64,000 nt of DNA from Clostridiales bacterium (lineage in GTDB: Bacteria > Bacillota > Clostridia > Lachnospirales > Lachnospiraceae): the NCBI GenBank assembly GCA_019424245.1, contig JAHYZV010000004.1:62001-126000 (forward strand), read 5' to 3'. Of the stretch, positions 46,274 through 53,635 are shown piece by piece. Each line of letters begins with the position of its first letter. Positions within the stretch are counted from its first letter, which is position 1. The notes beneath the pieces are model-generated. The model saw only the letters and a program-made list of their open reading frames with translations, made no database searches and had not been told where the DNA came from. Made by a program: the position numbers and the translations under genes.

Positions 46274-46709
46274 ATATCCTCCGTATCCATAATTTAATTA
46301 CACTTTTATTGTCATACGAACTGCAGAAATCTAAGCTTTCTCATACTTATATATCTTTCTATATATCCATATATCTATATACACATATATCTGTATATAC
46401 ATGTATAATTCTGCTGACTATCAGCTCTATGCATACCAACAATAATAGTATTAATATTATATAAACACATTTGTTGTATATTCACAATATGCTTTTTATA
46501 TTTTTGTTGTAAGTCGTTGGATAATTGTTGTAATCGACAATATTTTAGAAAATATATACCCAAATATATAAAATCAAATCCCCCATTCATACTCACATGG
46601 GTTGTATGAATGAGGGATTAAAACAGTTACATATTAAGTTTTATTCAAAATACATTAACACATCTTCATGTAATAATCTTTTTAATGAATTAACTACACT
46701 TCACTCTTA
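46274..46709. other. AT-rich intergenic region
   Basis: It contains simple TATAT/ATCTAT-rich sequence near 46340-46400 and the flagellin terminator at 46577-46619. No gene is seen. Confidence 0.65.
46577..46619 (-). terminator. Flagellin gene terminator
   Basis: AATCCC-C-CATTCATAC and GTATGAATG-A-GGGATT enclose an 11-base loop. The following minus-strand tract is only moderately T-rich (TGATTTTATA). Confidence 0.6.
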
Positions 46710-48278
46710 TTACTGAAGGAGTGTAAGAACACCCTGGTTAGCCTGGTTAGCCTGTGCAAGCATAGACTGTCCAGCCTGAGCTAAGATGCTGTTCTTGCTG
46801 TAGTTAACCATTTCTTCAGCCATATCTGTATCACGGATACGTGACTCTGCTGTCTGAAGGTTCTCAGAAGCTGTATCGAGGTTGTTGATTGTGTGCTCAA
46901 GTCTGTTCTGAACAGCACCCATCTGACCTCTTGCCTTAGATACTTTCTTGATAGCTGCATCAATAGTTGTAGTAGCTGTCTTAGCGCTCTCCTGAGTGCT
47001 TAAGTTAACACTACTTCCACCAACACCAAGTGCGTCAGCGCTCATGTCATCAAGTGTAAAGCTCATTGTCTGACCTTCGTTAGCACCAATCTGGAGCTCA
47101 ATACCCTTGCCTGTTGCTGTTGTTGATGGCTTTAAATTGACACTTGTAGTAGCTGCCTGATCTACTTCTGCATTAATACCTGTCTTAGCACTTATTAACT
47201 TAGCCATTGCAGCTGCATCATTAGCACCTACTGTTCCATTTGTATTTTCAGTTTGAACATAATTAACATCCTTATAGTCATCACCTAACTTAGAAGGATC
47301 TGTAACATATGCGAACTTTTCACCATTTACTGTGAAAATCTTATCTTCAATGTTACCTGTACCAGCATATGCACCTATTGCCGCATTAATAGATGTATAA
47401 GCCTCTGAACCAGTAGGCTGTGCACCAGCTACTACACCTGCTGCACCATCAACACTAATCAATACGCTATTTGGAGAATCACTAGCATCCTTAGTTGTAA
47501 ATGTAACTGTATCAGTTTTATTTGCTATATCAAATTTATCACCAAGTGATGTATTAGATAACGCCTTAGCAATTGCTTTAGCTGTTTCAGCAGCAGTTGC
47601 AGTTTCCTGTGCAGCTGATCCAACTTCATTTCCATCTTTGTCCTTAAAGGTCTTTGTTCCCTTATCATAAGAAACTGTTACAGATGTTGTTGTAGCATTA
47701 TTGTTCTTATCTAACATAGTTACTGAATATGTTGTGCTTTTACCATCATCAAGAGCTGTTACTGTTCCTGATGTATTAACCTGAGCTACTGCTGCATGAT
47801 TAGTTGTTGCACCTGTTGCTGCACTCTTACTTACAGAAGCCTGTACCTTGCTTCCTGACTGTGAGCCATCAAGTAACTTCATTGTGTTGAACTCTGTTGT
47901 ATCAGAGATTCTTGTAAGCTCGCTCTGAAGCTGTTCGATTTCGTTTTGTACTGCTTCTCTATCGTCATCTGTCTCTGTTCCGTTAGCTGCCTGTACTGAA
48001 AGCTCTCTCATTCTCTGAAGGATTGAGTGTGATTCATTTAAAGCACCTTCTGCTGTCTGGATAAGTGAGATACCATCCTGAGCATTAGTTGAAGCCTGAT
48101 TAAGACCTCTGATCTGTCCTCTCATCTTCTCTGAGATAGAAAGTCCTGCTGCATCATCTGCTGCACGGTTGATTCTGTAACCTGAAGATAACTTCTCTGT
48201 TGACTTTGACTGAGCTGATGAAACACCGCTTAACATTCTGTTAGCGTTCATAGCTGACATATTGTGTTGTACTACCAT
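46710..48278 (-). CDS. Flagellin
   Basis: This 522-residue structural protein of the flagellar filament has conserved D0/D1 ends ([41 protein letters not shown]-terminal [20 protein letters not shown] and [20 protein letters not shown]). The variable middle (about 145-440) is rich in Thr and Ala. The N-terminal segment [14 protein letters not shown] resembles the Toll-like receptor 5 contact region of stimulating flagellins. GGAGG precedes the ATG. The leader carries a hairpin with GGA in the loop and another GGA at the ribosome site, indicating CsrA control, and csrA lies just upstream. Confidence 0.97.
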   Translation of the reverse strand: MVVQHNMSAMNANRMLSGVSSAQSKSTEKLSSGYRINRAADDAAGLSISEKMRGQIRGLNQASTNAQDGISLIQTAEGALNESHSILQRMRELSVQAANGTETDDDREAVQNEIEQLQSELTRISDTTEFNTMKLLDGSQSGSKVQASVSKSAATGATTNHAAVAQVNTSGTVTALDDGKSTTYSVTMLDKNNNATTTSVTVSYDKGTKTFKDKDGNEVGSAAQETATAAETAKAIAKALSNTSLGDKFDIANKTDTVTFTTKDASDSPNSVLISVDGAAGVVAGAQPTGSEAYTSINAAIGAYAGTGNIEDKIFTVNGEKFAYVTDPSKLGDDYKDVNYVQTENTNGTVGANDAAAMAKLISAKTGINAEVDQAATTSVNLKPSTTATGKGIELQIGANEGQTMSFTLDDMSADALGVGGSSVNLSTQESAKTATTTIDAAIKKVSKARGQMGAVQNRLEHTINNLDTASENLQTAESRIRDTDMAEEMVNYSKNSILAQAGQSMLAQANQANQGVLTLLQ

Positions 48279-48285
48279 AGTATGT

Positions 48286-48329
48286 ACCTCCGTGTAAATA
48301 TAATAATTTTTTCTGGGGAATCCGTTCCC
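48286..48329 (-). promoter_or_regulatory. Predicted CsrA-binding sites in the flagellin leader
   Basis: On the minus strand, GGGAA-CGGA-TTCCC (48316-48329) presents GGA in a tetraloop. A second GGA lies in the ribosome site CACGGAGGT (48286-48293), about 30 bases downstream. This two-site layout matches the hag leader that CsrA represses in Bacillus subtilis. Confidence 0.7.
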
Positions 48330-48375
48330 TCAAATGCTTCATGCACATTTGCTTACCAGTTACTTGAATATAAAC

Positions 48376-48399
48376 AATTCGCATAAAGCAAATCCTTTA
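48376..48399 (-). promoter_or_regulatory. Possible sigma-28-type promoter of the flagellin gene
   Basis: TAAA (48396-48399), 13 bases and GCGAATT (48376-48382) on the minus strand resemble the flagellar sigma consensus (TAAA, about 15 bases, CCGATAT), though the -10 matches only in part. Confidence 0.35.
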
Positions 48400-48419
48400 T
48401 AATAAGCAGAACTTCCATG

Positions 48420-48713
48420 CTAATTCTGCGTATTATCCTTGTTTGCCATCTTGTCTTCTTTAATCAGACGGCGTATCTTGGTAAGTGTGTCTGGTGAAAG
48501 CTTGGATTCTGCATAATAAGGAGAAATGAAGCGTGATGCTTCTTTGCCTTCCTTCTCTTTGTTTCTTGCAAGCACCTTGCTTCTTACAATATTCAGTTCC
48601 CTAGGGGCATCTATCAGAAGGTGAATATTTCCCTCTGAACCTCCCGAATAAACAACCCTTATATCCTCACCTATGTTGATAAATTCACCAGGCTTAATCG
48701 TAAGCTTTAACAT
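48420..48713 (-). CDS. csrA: CsrA, RNA-binding translational regulator
   Basis: This 97-residue protein has the CsrA fold in residues 1-50 (MLKLTIKPGEFINIGEDIRV, then IHLLIDAPRELNIVRSKVLARN with the RNA-contacting Arg). The C-terminus has about 40 extra charged residues (from KEKEGKEASRF) compared with the usual 60-75-residue protein. CsrA blocks translation by binding GGA motifs, and the neighbouring flagellin leader has two. In Firmicutes csrA normally follows fliW; here no fliW is adjacent. The start lies 27 bases from an inverted repeat that borders a recombinase gene. Confidence 0.93.
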   Translation of the reverse strand: MLKLTIKPGEFINIGEDIRVVYSGGSEGNIHLLIDAPRELNIVRSKVLARNKEKEGKEASRFISPYYAESKLSPDTLTKIRRLIKEDKMANKDNTQN

Positions 48714-48739
48714 ATAACCTCCTTGTTAACCTGTTATCT

Positions 48740-48775
48740 GCAACAATTTATCTTAAAATGTTGCATCCTTTTGAA
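48740..48775. repeat. Left inverted repeat of the recombinase module
   Basis: 36 bases are matched by the reverse complement at 49586-49620 with only one base of length difference. It lies between csrA (27 bases away) and the recombinase ribosome site. Confidence 0.9.
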
Positions 48776-48793
48776 TTAAATGGAGGATTTGAT

Positions 48794-49372
48794 ATGGGAA
48801 CAGCACAACCAATACGTAACGATGAAGAATTAGAAGCATTTAGAAACTACTATCTGGAGCAGAAAACGAACTATCGCAACTATGCCTTAATATGTCTTGG
48901 CGTTAATTCAGCATTAAGAATAAGTGATATACTGAAGCTGAAATGGAACGATGTTTATGATTCCAGAAAAAAATGTTTCAAAAAACATATAATAGTGACA
49001 GAGAAAAAGACTGGAAAAGAAAACCGAATAGCTATTAACGCAAGTACAAGAACCGGATTGCAGACATATCTTAACAGTCTGCACTATTTTGACGTAAATG
49101 AATATATATTTATGGGGCAGAAAGAACACACCCATCTATGCCGTTCACAGGCATTCCGGATAATAAAGCAGGCAGCCTCTTCCCTTAATATGGAGAATGG
49201 AATAAGCTGTCACTCTATGAGAAAAACATTCGGATATTATGCATGGAAGTATGGAACACCACCAGCAGTTCTTATGGATATATATAATCATTCATCATAC
49301 GAAATAACTAAAAGATATCTTGGGATAAAGCAGGATGATAAAGATTCGGTATTTTTAAGTGTGAATTTATAA
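48794..49372 (+). CDS. Small tyrosine recombinase (FimB/phage integrase type)
   Basis: This 192-residue site-specific recombinase consists of little more than the catalytic domain. Catalytic residues seen are Arg in NSALRISDILKLKW, Lys in VTEKKTGKENR, His-X-X-Arg in ISCHSMRKTFGYY, a His in IYNHSSYEITKRYLGI and the Tyr nucleophile there. The ATG at 48794 follows GGAGG by 7 bases; an upstream ATG would take its first codons from the flanking inverted repeat. Its size and flanking repeats resemble recombinases that flip DNA switches, such as FimB and Mrx, rather than phage integrases with arm-binding domains. No other mobile-element genes are present. Confidence 0.88.
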   Translation: MGTAQPIRNDEELEAFRNYYLEQKTNYRNYALICLGVNSALRISDILKLKWNDVYDSRKKCFKKHIIVTEKKTGKENRIAINASTRTGLQTYLNSLHYFDVNEYIFMGQKEHTHLCRSQAFRIIKQAASSLNMENGISCHSMRKTFGYYAWKYGTPPAVLMDIYNHSSYEITKRYLGIKQDDKDSVFLSVNL

Positions 49373-49682
49373 GGTAAATTTATAACTTGAAAAAGTCGTG
49401 AAAGAATATAAAAATAATAAGAAAATAAAAATATAAGATAATAAAAAACAAGATAATAAAAAAAGATAATAAAAATAAAATAATAACATTTTTAACCCAA
49501 ACTATTTTTATAATTTTATTAGTAATTGCAGTTAAGTATTATTATTATATGACGATATAGAATATGTAATTGAGTAGAACAAACATTCAAAGGATGCAAC
49601 ATTTTAAGATAAATTGTTGCATCCTTTTTTATTAATTATATGAATTCTAAAAGATTTTATTCAATATGTTTATCCATTACAT
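49373..49682. other. A-rich tract and right inverted repeat
   Basis: This interval holds GATAATAAAAA-type simple sequence (about 49400-49490), the right inverted repeat (49586-49620), which doubles as a terminator hairpin, and no gene. Confidence 0.7.
49586..49628. repeat. Right inverted repeat of the recombinase module and terminator hairpin
   Basis: The copy pairing with 48740-48775 is 49586-49620. Here the sequence is itself a hairpin: AAGGATGCAACA and TGTTGCATCCTT with a 13-base loop, followed by TTTT. It could end recombinase transcription as well as be a recombination site. Confidence 0.85.
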
Positions 49683-49865
49683 CTACTGATATAACACATG
49701 ATACAGCTTTAAGAACTTTTCATCTCTTTTTGCTATTGTTTCTTCATCCCTACCATCAGAATAATCATAGAAACCTTTCTTGCTCTTAACACCATATTCT
49801 TTTGCATCGCAATGTTCCTTAAGAAGTTCTGGTCCTTTAGAAACATATGTCACCATGCACACATC
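49683..49865 (-). pseudogene. C-terminal fragment of a 3-hydroxyacyl-CoA dehydrogenase-like gene
   Basis: The minus-strand frame reads FDVCMVTYVSKGPELLKEHC, then EYGVKSKKGFYDYSDGRDEE and a helical end, stopping at 49683. GxKxxKGFYDY followed by GRD is the hallmark of the C-terminal domain of 3-hydroxyacyl-CoA dehydrogenases. Only about 60 of ~290 residues remain, with no NAD-binding domain, and the upstream end is lost in the alcohol dehydrogenase terminator. It is a deletion remnant beside the recombinase module. Confidence 0.65.
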
Positions 49866-49908
49866 AAAGGCGGACCGACACCTTAGACCTTAGTATCGCT
49901 CCGCCTTT
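49866..49908 (-). terminator. Terminator-like hairpin after the alcohol dehydrogenase gene
   Basis: AAAGGCGGA and TCCGCCTTT enclose a 25-base loop, 38 bases after the gene's stop. The minus-strand tail is GATG rather than a strict T run, so termination is plausible but not certain. Confidence 0.5.
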
Positions 49909-49946
49909 AACAGCATTATATTATAACACTATACATCATTATATTT

Positions 49947-51158
49947 CTAGAAATCAACTTCTGTATCATAGTAGCAGCACTTAAGAAGCTTCTCCATCTC
50001 TTCCTGGCTTGGCTGACGTGGGTTAGAGCCTGTACATGCATCCTTGATAGCATTAGCTGCAACATCTGGAAGCTTAGCAAGGAATTCATCTTCTGGAACA
50101 ATTCCCTGTTCTGCTGGAAGTCCACCCTCACCATAGTTCTTAATGCACTGTGGTATGTTAAGCTCGTCATTCATCTTACGAAGCATAGCGATTAAGTTAT
50201 CAATCTTAGCTTCAGTTGTATCTCCACCTAAGCCTAAGAAATCAGCTATGTATGCATAACGCTTAGCTGCTGTCTCGTCCTTAGAGTTAAACTTGATAAC
50301 CTTAGGAAGATACATAGCATTAGCTGCACCATGGATAATATGTCCACCTTCAAATGCTGCACCTGTCTTATGTGCCATAGAGTGTACAATACCAAGTAAT
50401 GCGTTAGAGAATGCCATACCTGCAAGACACTGTGCGTTGTGCATTGCATCTCTCTTCTCCATATCTTCGTTATATGAACCAACAAGATCATCCTTAATCA
50501 TCTTCATAGCATGAAGAGCAAGTGCATCTGTATAATCACAGTTAGCTGTTGATACATAAGCTTCAATAGCATGTGTCATAGCATCCATACCTGTATGTGC
50601 TACGAGCTTCTTAGGCATAGTCTCTGCAAGCTCCGGGTCAACAATAGCAACATCAGGAGTAATCTCAAAGTCTGCTAAAGGATACTTAATACCTTTCTCA
50701 TAATCTGTTATAACTGAGAATGCTGTAACCTCTGTAGCTGTACCTGATGTAGATGAAACAGCACAGAAATGAGCTTTAGTACGAAGTTTTGGTAAACCGA
50801 ATACCTTACACATATCTTCAAATGTTGTTTCTGGATATTCGTACTTAATCCACATAGCCTTTGCTGCATCGATAGGAGAACCACCACCAATAGCTACTAT
50901 CCAGTCTGGCTGATATTCTTCCATAACCTTAGCACCCTTCATAACTGTATCAACTGAAGGATCTGATTCGATACCCTCGAATAACTTAACTTCCATTCCT
51001 GCTTCCTTAAGATAATCCTCAGCTCTCTGAAGGAATCCGAAACGCTTCATAGAACCACCACCAACACAGATGATAGCCTTCTTTCCTTTAAGAGTTTTAA
51101 GTGCTTCAAGAGCTCCCTTACCATGATATAAATCTCTTGGTAATGTAAAACGTACCAT
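49947..51158 (-). CDS. Iron-containing alcohol dehydrogenase (butanol dehydrogenase-like)
   Basis: This 403-residue group III alcohol dehydrogenase has VAIGGGSPIDAAKAMWI (dinucleotide-binding, about 95-111), SSTSGTATEVTAFSVI, and metal-binding Asp/His residues in HTGMDAMTHAIEAYVS, IVHSMAHKTGAAF and HIIHGAANAMYLP. It would reduce aldehydes at the end of fermentation. The ATG at 51158 (AGGAGG upstream, giving MVRFTLPRDLYHG) is chosen over an in-frame upstream extension that lies in the leader. A Rex-type operator overlaps the transcription start, so expression should rise with NADH. Confidence 0.93.
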   Translation of the reverse strand: MVRFTLPRDLYHGKGALEALKTLKGKKAIICVGGGSMKRFGFLQRAEDYLKEAGMEVKLFEGIESDPSVDTVMKGAKVMEEYQPDWIVAIGGGSPIDAAKAMWIKYEYPETTFEDMCKVFGLPKLRTKAHFCAVSSTSGTATEVTAFSVITDYEKGIKYPLADFEITPDVAIVDPELAETMPKKLVAHTGMDAMTHAIEAYVSTANCDYTDALALHAMKMIKDDLVGSYNEDMEKRDAMHNAQCLAGMAFSNALLGIVHSMAHKTGAAFEGGHIIHGAANAMYLPKVIKFNSKDETAAKRYAYIADFLGLGGDTTEAKIDNLIAMLRKMNDELNIPQCIKNYGEGGLPAEQGIVPEDEFLAKLPDVAANAIKDACTGSNPRQPSQEEMEKLLKCCYYDTEVDF

Positions 51159-51267
51159 AATCCTGTACCTCCTAAAAATAGAATTAAATAATATGTGATT
51201 AATATGGATTAATGTAATAATCCACCGGTTGCACCCCACAATGCAATCATTCATTTGTTTGATTAGA

Positions 51268-51285
51268 TTGTTAATACTCTAACAA
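51268..51285. promoter_or_regulatory. Rex-type redox operator
   Basis: TTGTTAATACTCTAACAA matches the Rex consensus TTGTTAANNNNTTAACAA at 13 of 14 defined bases; GAT...ATC flanks extend the symmetry. It lies 7-24 bases downstream of the predicted start of transcription of the alcohol dehydrogenase gene. Confidence 0.75.
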
Positions 51286-51298
51286 TCTTTATATCAAT

Positions 51299-51327
51299 AG
51301 TATATACCCCTTTTTTTGTTATTTCAA
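51299..51327 (-). promoter_or_regulatory. Predicted promoter of the alcohol dehydrogenase gene
   Basis: On the minus strand, TTGAAA (51322-51327), 17 bases and TATACT (51299-51304). Confidence 0.7.
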
Positions 51328-51593
51328 GTAATTATATGTTAATTTATTGTATTTTATATGTATTTTATTTGTATTTATTACATATAGCTTTTCAGGCATA
51401 AGAATTATCTTACAAATAAAAGCTCCTAATATGCTAAAAGCCCTGATTCAGCCAGCAGCACAATGCGATATACACGATATTGCAGTACTGCTGGTCAAAC
51501 CAGAGCCTTATTATTATCTATTTGATTGTTGTTTAATTGTTATCTGTTTTATTATTTCATAAGATTAATCCAGATATAGATTTATCCAGATAT
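51328..51593. other. Intergenic region with long hairpin
   Basis: This interval between transketolase and the alcohol dehydrogenase promoter has no gene. At 51452-51494, CCAGCAG and CTGCTGG enclose a second stem TGCGATAT/ATATTGCA (one G-T pair), followed by a small CTGGT/ACCAG stem. It may end the transketolase transcript, though its T tract is weak. Confidence 0.5.
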
Positions 51594-53582
51594 TTATCCT
51601 ATAACTTCCTTTACTGTCTTAACAACATTATCAACTGTGAAGCCAAAGTGCTCGAACAATGTAGCTGCTGGACCAGAAGCACCAAAGCCCTCCATAGCAA
51701 TAACCTTGCCATCAAGTCCTACATACTTATACCAGCCAAAGTCTGAAAGTGCCTCAACTGCAACTCTCTTTCTTACAGCATTAGGAAGCACGCTTTCCTT
51801 ATATTCTGCTGACTGCTTATCGAACAGCTCCATGCTTGGCATACTTACAACTCTTACATCTATGCCATCCTTCTTAAGTTCTTCCTTTGCATTTACTGCA
51901 AGACTTACTTCTGAACCGCTTGCAATTATAATAGCATCTGGAACTTCCTTCTGCGAATCTGCGATTATATAGCCACCCTTAAGTGCATCCTTAGATGAAC
52001 CCTCCATCTGTGGGAGATTCTGTCTTGTAAGTACAAGTCCTGTTGGTCCACACTCGTTCTCAACCGCATACATCCATGCTGCTGCTGTTTCTGTTCTGTC
52101 GCAAGGTCTGAATACTGTGAAGCCTGGAAGTGAACGGAATGCTGCAAGCTGCTCAATAGGTTCATGTGTTGGTCCATCCTCACCTACACCTATGCTGTCA
52201 TGAGTGAATACATATGTTAATGGAAGCTGCATAAGTGCTGTAAGTCTTGCCATTGGCTTAACATAATCACTAAACACAAAGAATGTCGCAACAAACGCTT
52301 TAAGTCCACCGTGAAGCATAAGTCCGTTTCCTATTGCTGCCATAGCCTGCTCTCTTACACCAAAGTGAAGATTGCTTCCTTCATAATTATCCTTAGAAAA
52401 ATCTCCTGCATCCTTTAGGTTAGTCTTGTTAGATGGTGCGAGATCTGCTGAACCACCTATAAGATTAGGCATAGCCTTCTTTATCATATTAAGGATAGTT
52501 CCACTTGTATTTCTTGTGGCTTCAGCTTTATCTCCCTTTGCCCAATATTCATCAGAATTGAATAAATCAGACATATCATATCCATCAAAGTAGTTATCCC
52601 ATAATTCTTTCATTTCAGGATATTTCTCTACATAAGAAGCGAAAAGTTCATTCCACTTATCCTCTGCCTTTGCCATATTAGCTGAAAGCTCTTTATAATG
52701 ATCATATACTTCCTGTGGAACCTCGAAGTCACCCTTGCATGGCCATCCGATATTTTCCTTAAGTGCTGCAACATTATCAACACCAAGTGGCTCACCATGT
52801 GCACTAGCCTTACCCTGCTTAGCAGGACAGCCGTATCCGATAAGAGTATTAACTTTAATAAGTGATGGTCTTGTCTTATCAGCCTTAGCTTCTTCTATAG
52901 CCTTTCCTATTGCACAAAGATCGTTGCCATCCTCTACTTCTATTGTCTGGAAACCAAATGCCTTGAATCTTGTCACAACATCCTCAGTGAATGCTATATC
53001 TGTGCTTCCTTCAATAGATATATTGTTAGAATCGTAAAATACAATCAGCTTTGAAAGTCCTAATGTTCCTGCGAGTGAGAAGCATTCAGATGAAATACCT
53101 TCCATCATGCAGCCATCTCCTCCTAAAACATATGTATAGTGGTCAACTACAGGATATCCTTCCTTGTTGAATACCGATGCAAGATGTGCTTCTGCCATAG
53201 CCATACCTACTGCCATAGCCATGCCCTGTCCAAGTGGACCTGTTGTAGCCTCAACACCTACTGTATGTCCATACTCTGGATGTCCTGGTGTTAAAGAACC
53301 AAACTGTCTGAAGTTCTTAACCTCATCAAGTGAGAGATTACCTATTCCAAAAAGGTGGAATAATGAGTAAAGTAACATAGAACCATGTCCACCTGAAAGA
53401 ACGAATCTGTCCCTGTTGATCCATTCAGGATTCTGTGGATTATAGTTCATATGCTTTGAGAATAACTCATAAGCTATAGGTGCTGTTCCAAGTGGCAGAC
53501 CAGGATGTCCTGAATTAGCCTTCTGGATAGCATCAGCGGATAACACCCTGATCGCGTTTACTGACATTTCTTCAATATTCAT
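51594..53582 (-). CDS. tkt: Transketolase
   Basis: This 662-residue thiamine diphosphate enzyme of the pentose phosphate pathway moves two-carbon units between sugars. Visible are ADAIQKANSGHPGLPLGTAP at the N-terminus, LGGDGCMMEGISSECFSLAG (the GDG...metal/ThDP motif), VNTLIGYGCPAKQGKASAHG, and in the pyrimidine domain FGVREQAMAAIGNGLMLHGG and THDSIGVGEDGPTHEPIEQLA. Length is normal. It is probably a single-gene unit. Confidence 0.98.
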   Translation of the reverse strand: MNIEEMSVNAIRVLSADAIQKANSGHPGLPLGTAPIAYELFSKHMNYNPQNPEWINRDRFVLSGGHGSMLLYSLFHLFGIGNLSLDEVKNFRQFGSLTPGHPEYGHTVGVEATTGPLGQGMAMAVGMAMAEAHLASVFNKEGYPVVDHYTYVLGGDGCMMEGISSECFSLAGTLGLSKLIVFYDSNNISIEGSTDIAFTEDVVTRFKAFGFQTIEVEDGNDLCAIGKAIEEAKADKTRPSLIKVNTLIGYGCPAKQGKASAHGEPLGVDNVAALKENIGWPCKGDFEVPQEVYDHYKELSANMAKAEDKWNELFASYVEKYPEMKELWDNYFDGYDMSDLFNSDEYWAKGDKAEATRNTSGTILNMIKKAMPNLIGGSADLAPSNKTNLKDAGDFSKDNYEGSNLHFGVREQAMAAIGNGLMLHGGLKAFVATFFVFSDYVKPMARLTALMQLPLTYVFTHDSIGVGEDGPTHEPIEQLAAFRSLPGFTVFRPCDRTETAAAWMYAVENECGPTGLVLTRQNLPQMEGSSKDALKGGYIIADSQKEVPDAIIIASGSEVSLAVNAKEELKKDGIDVRVVSMPSMELFDKQSAEYKESVLPNAVRKRVAVEALSDFGWYKYVGLDGKVIAMEGFGASGPAATLFEHFGFTVDNVVKTVKEVIG

Positions 53583-53635
53583 ATTAATCCTCCATTTCTA
53601 TGATGTATTTCCACATCTTATGTTTACTCTTTTTT

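Noticed and set aside
49373..49585. Additional mobile-element genes next to the recombinase
   Set aside because: The stretch is simple A-rich sequence with no open frame, so the recombinase is not called part of a phage or transposon.
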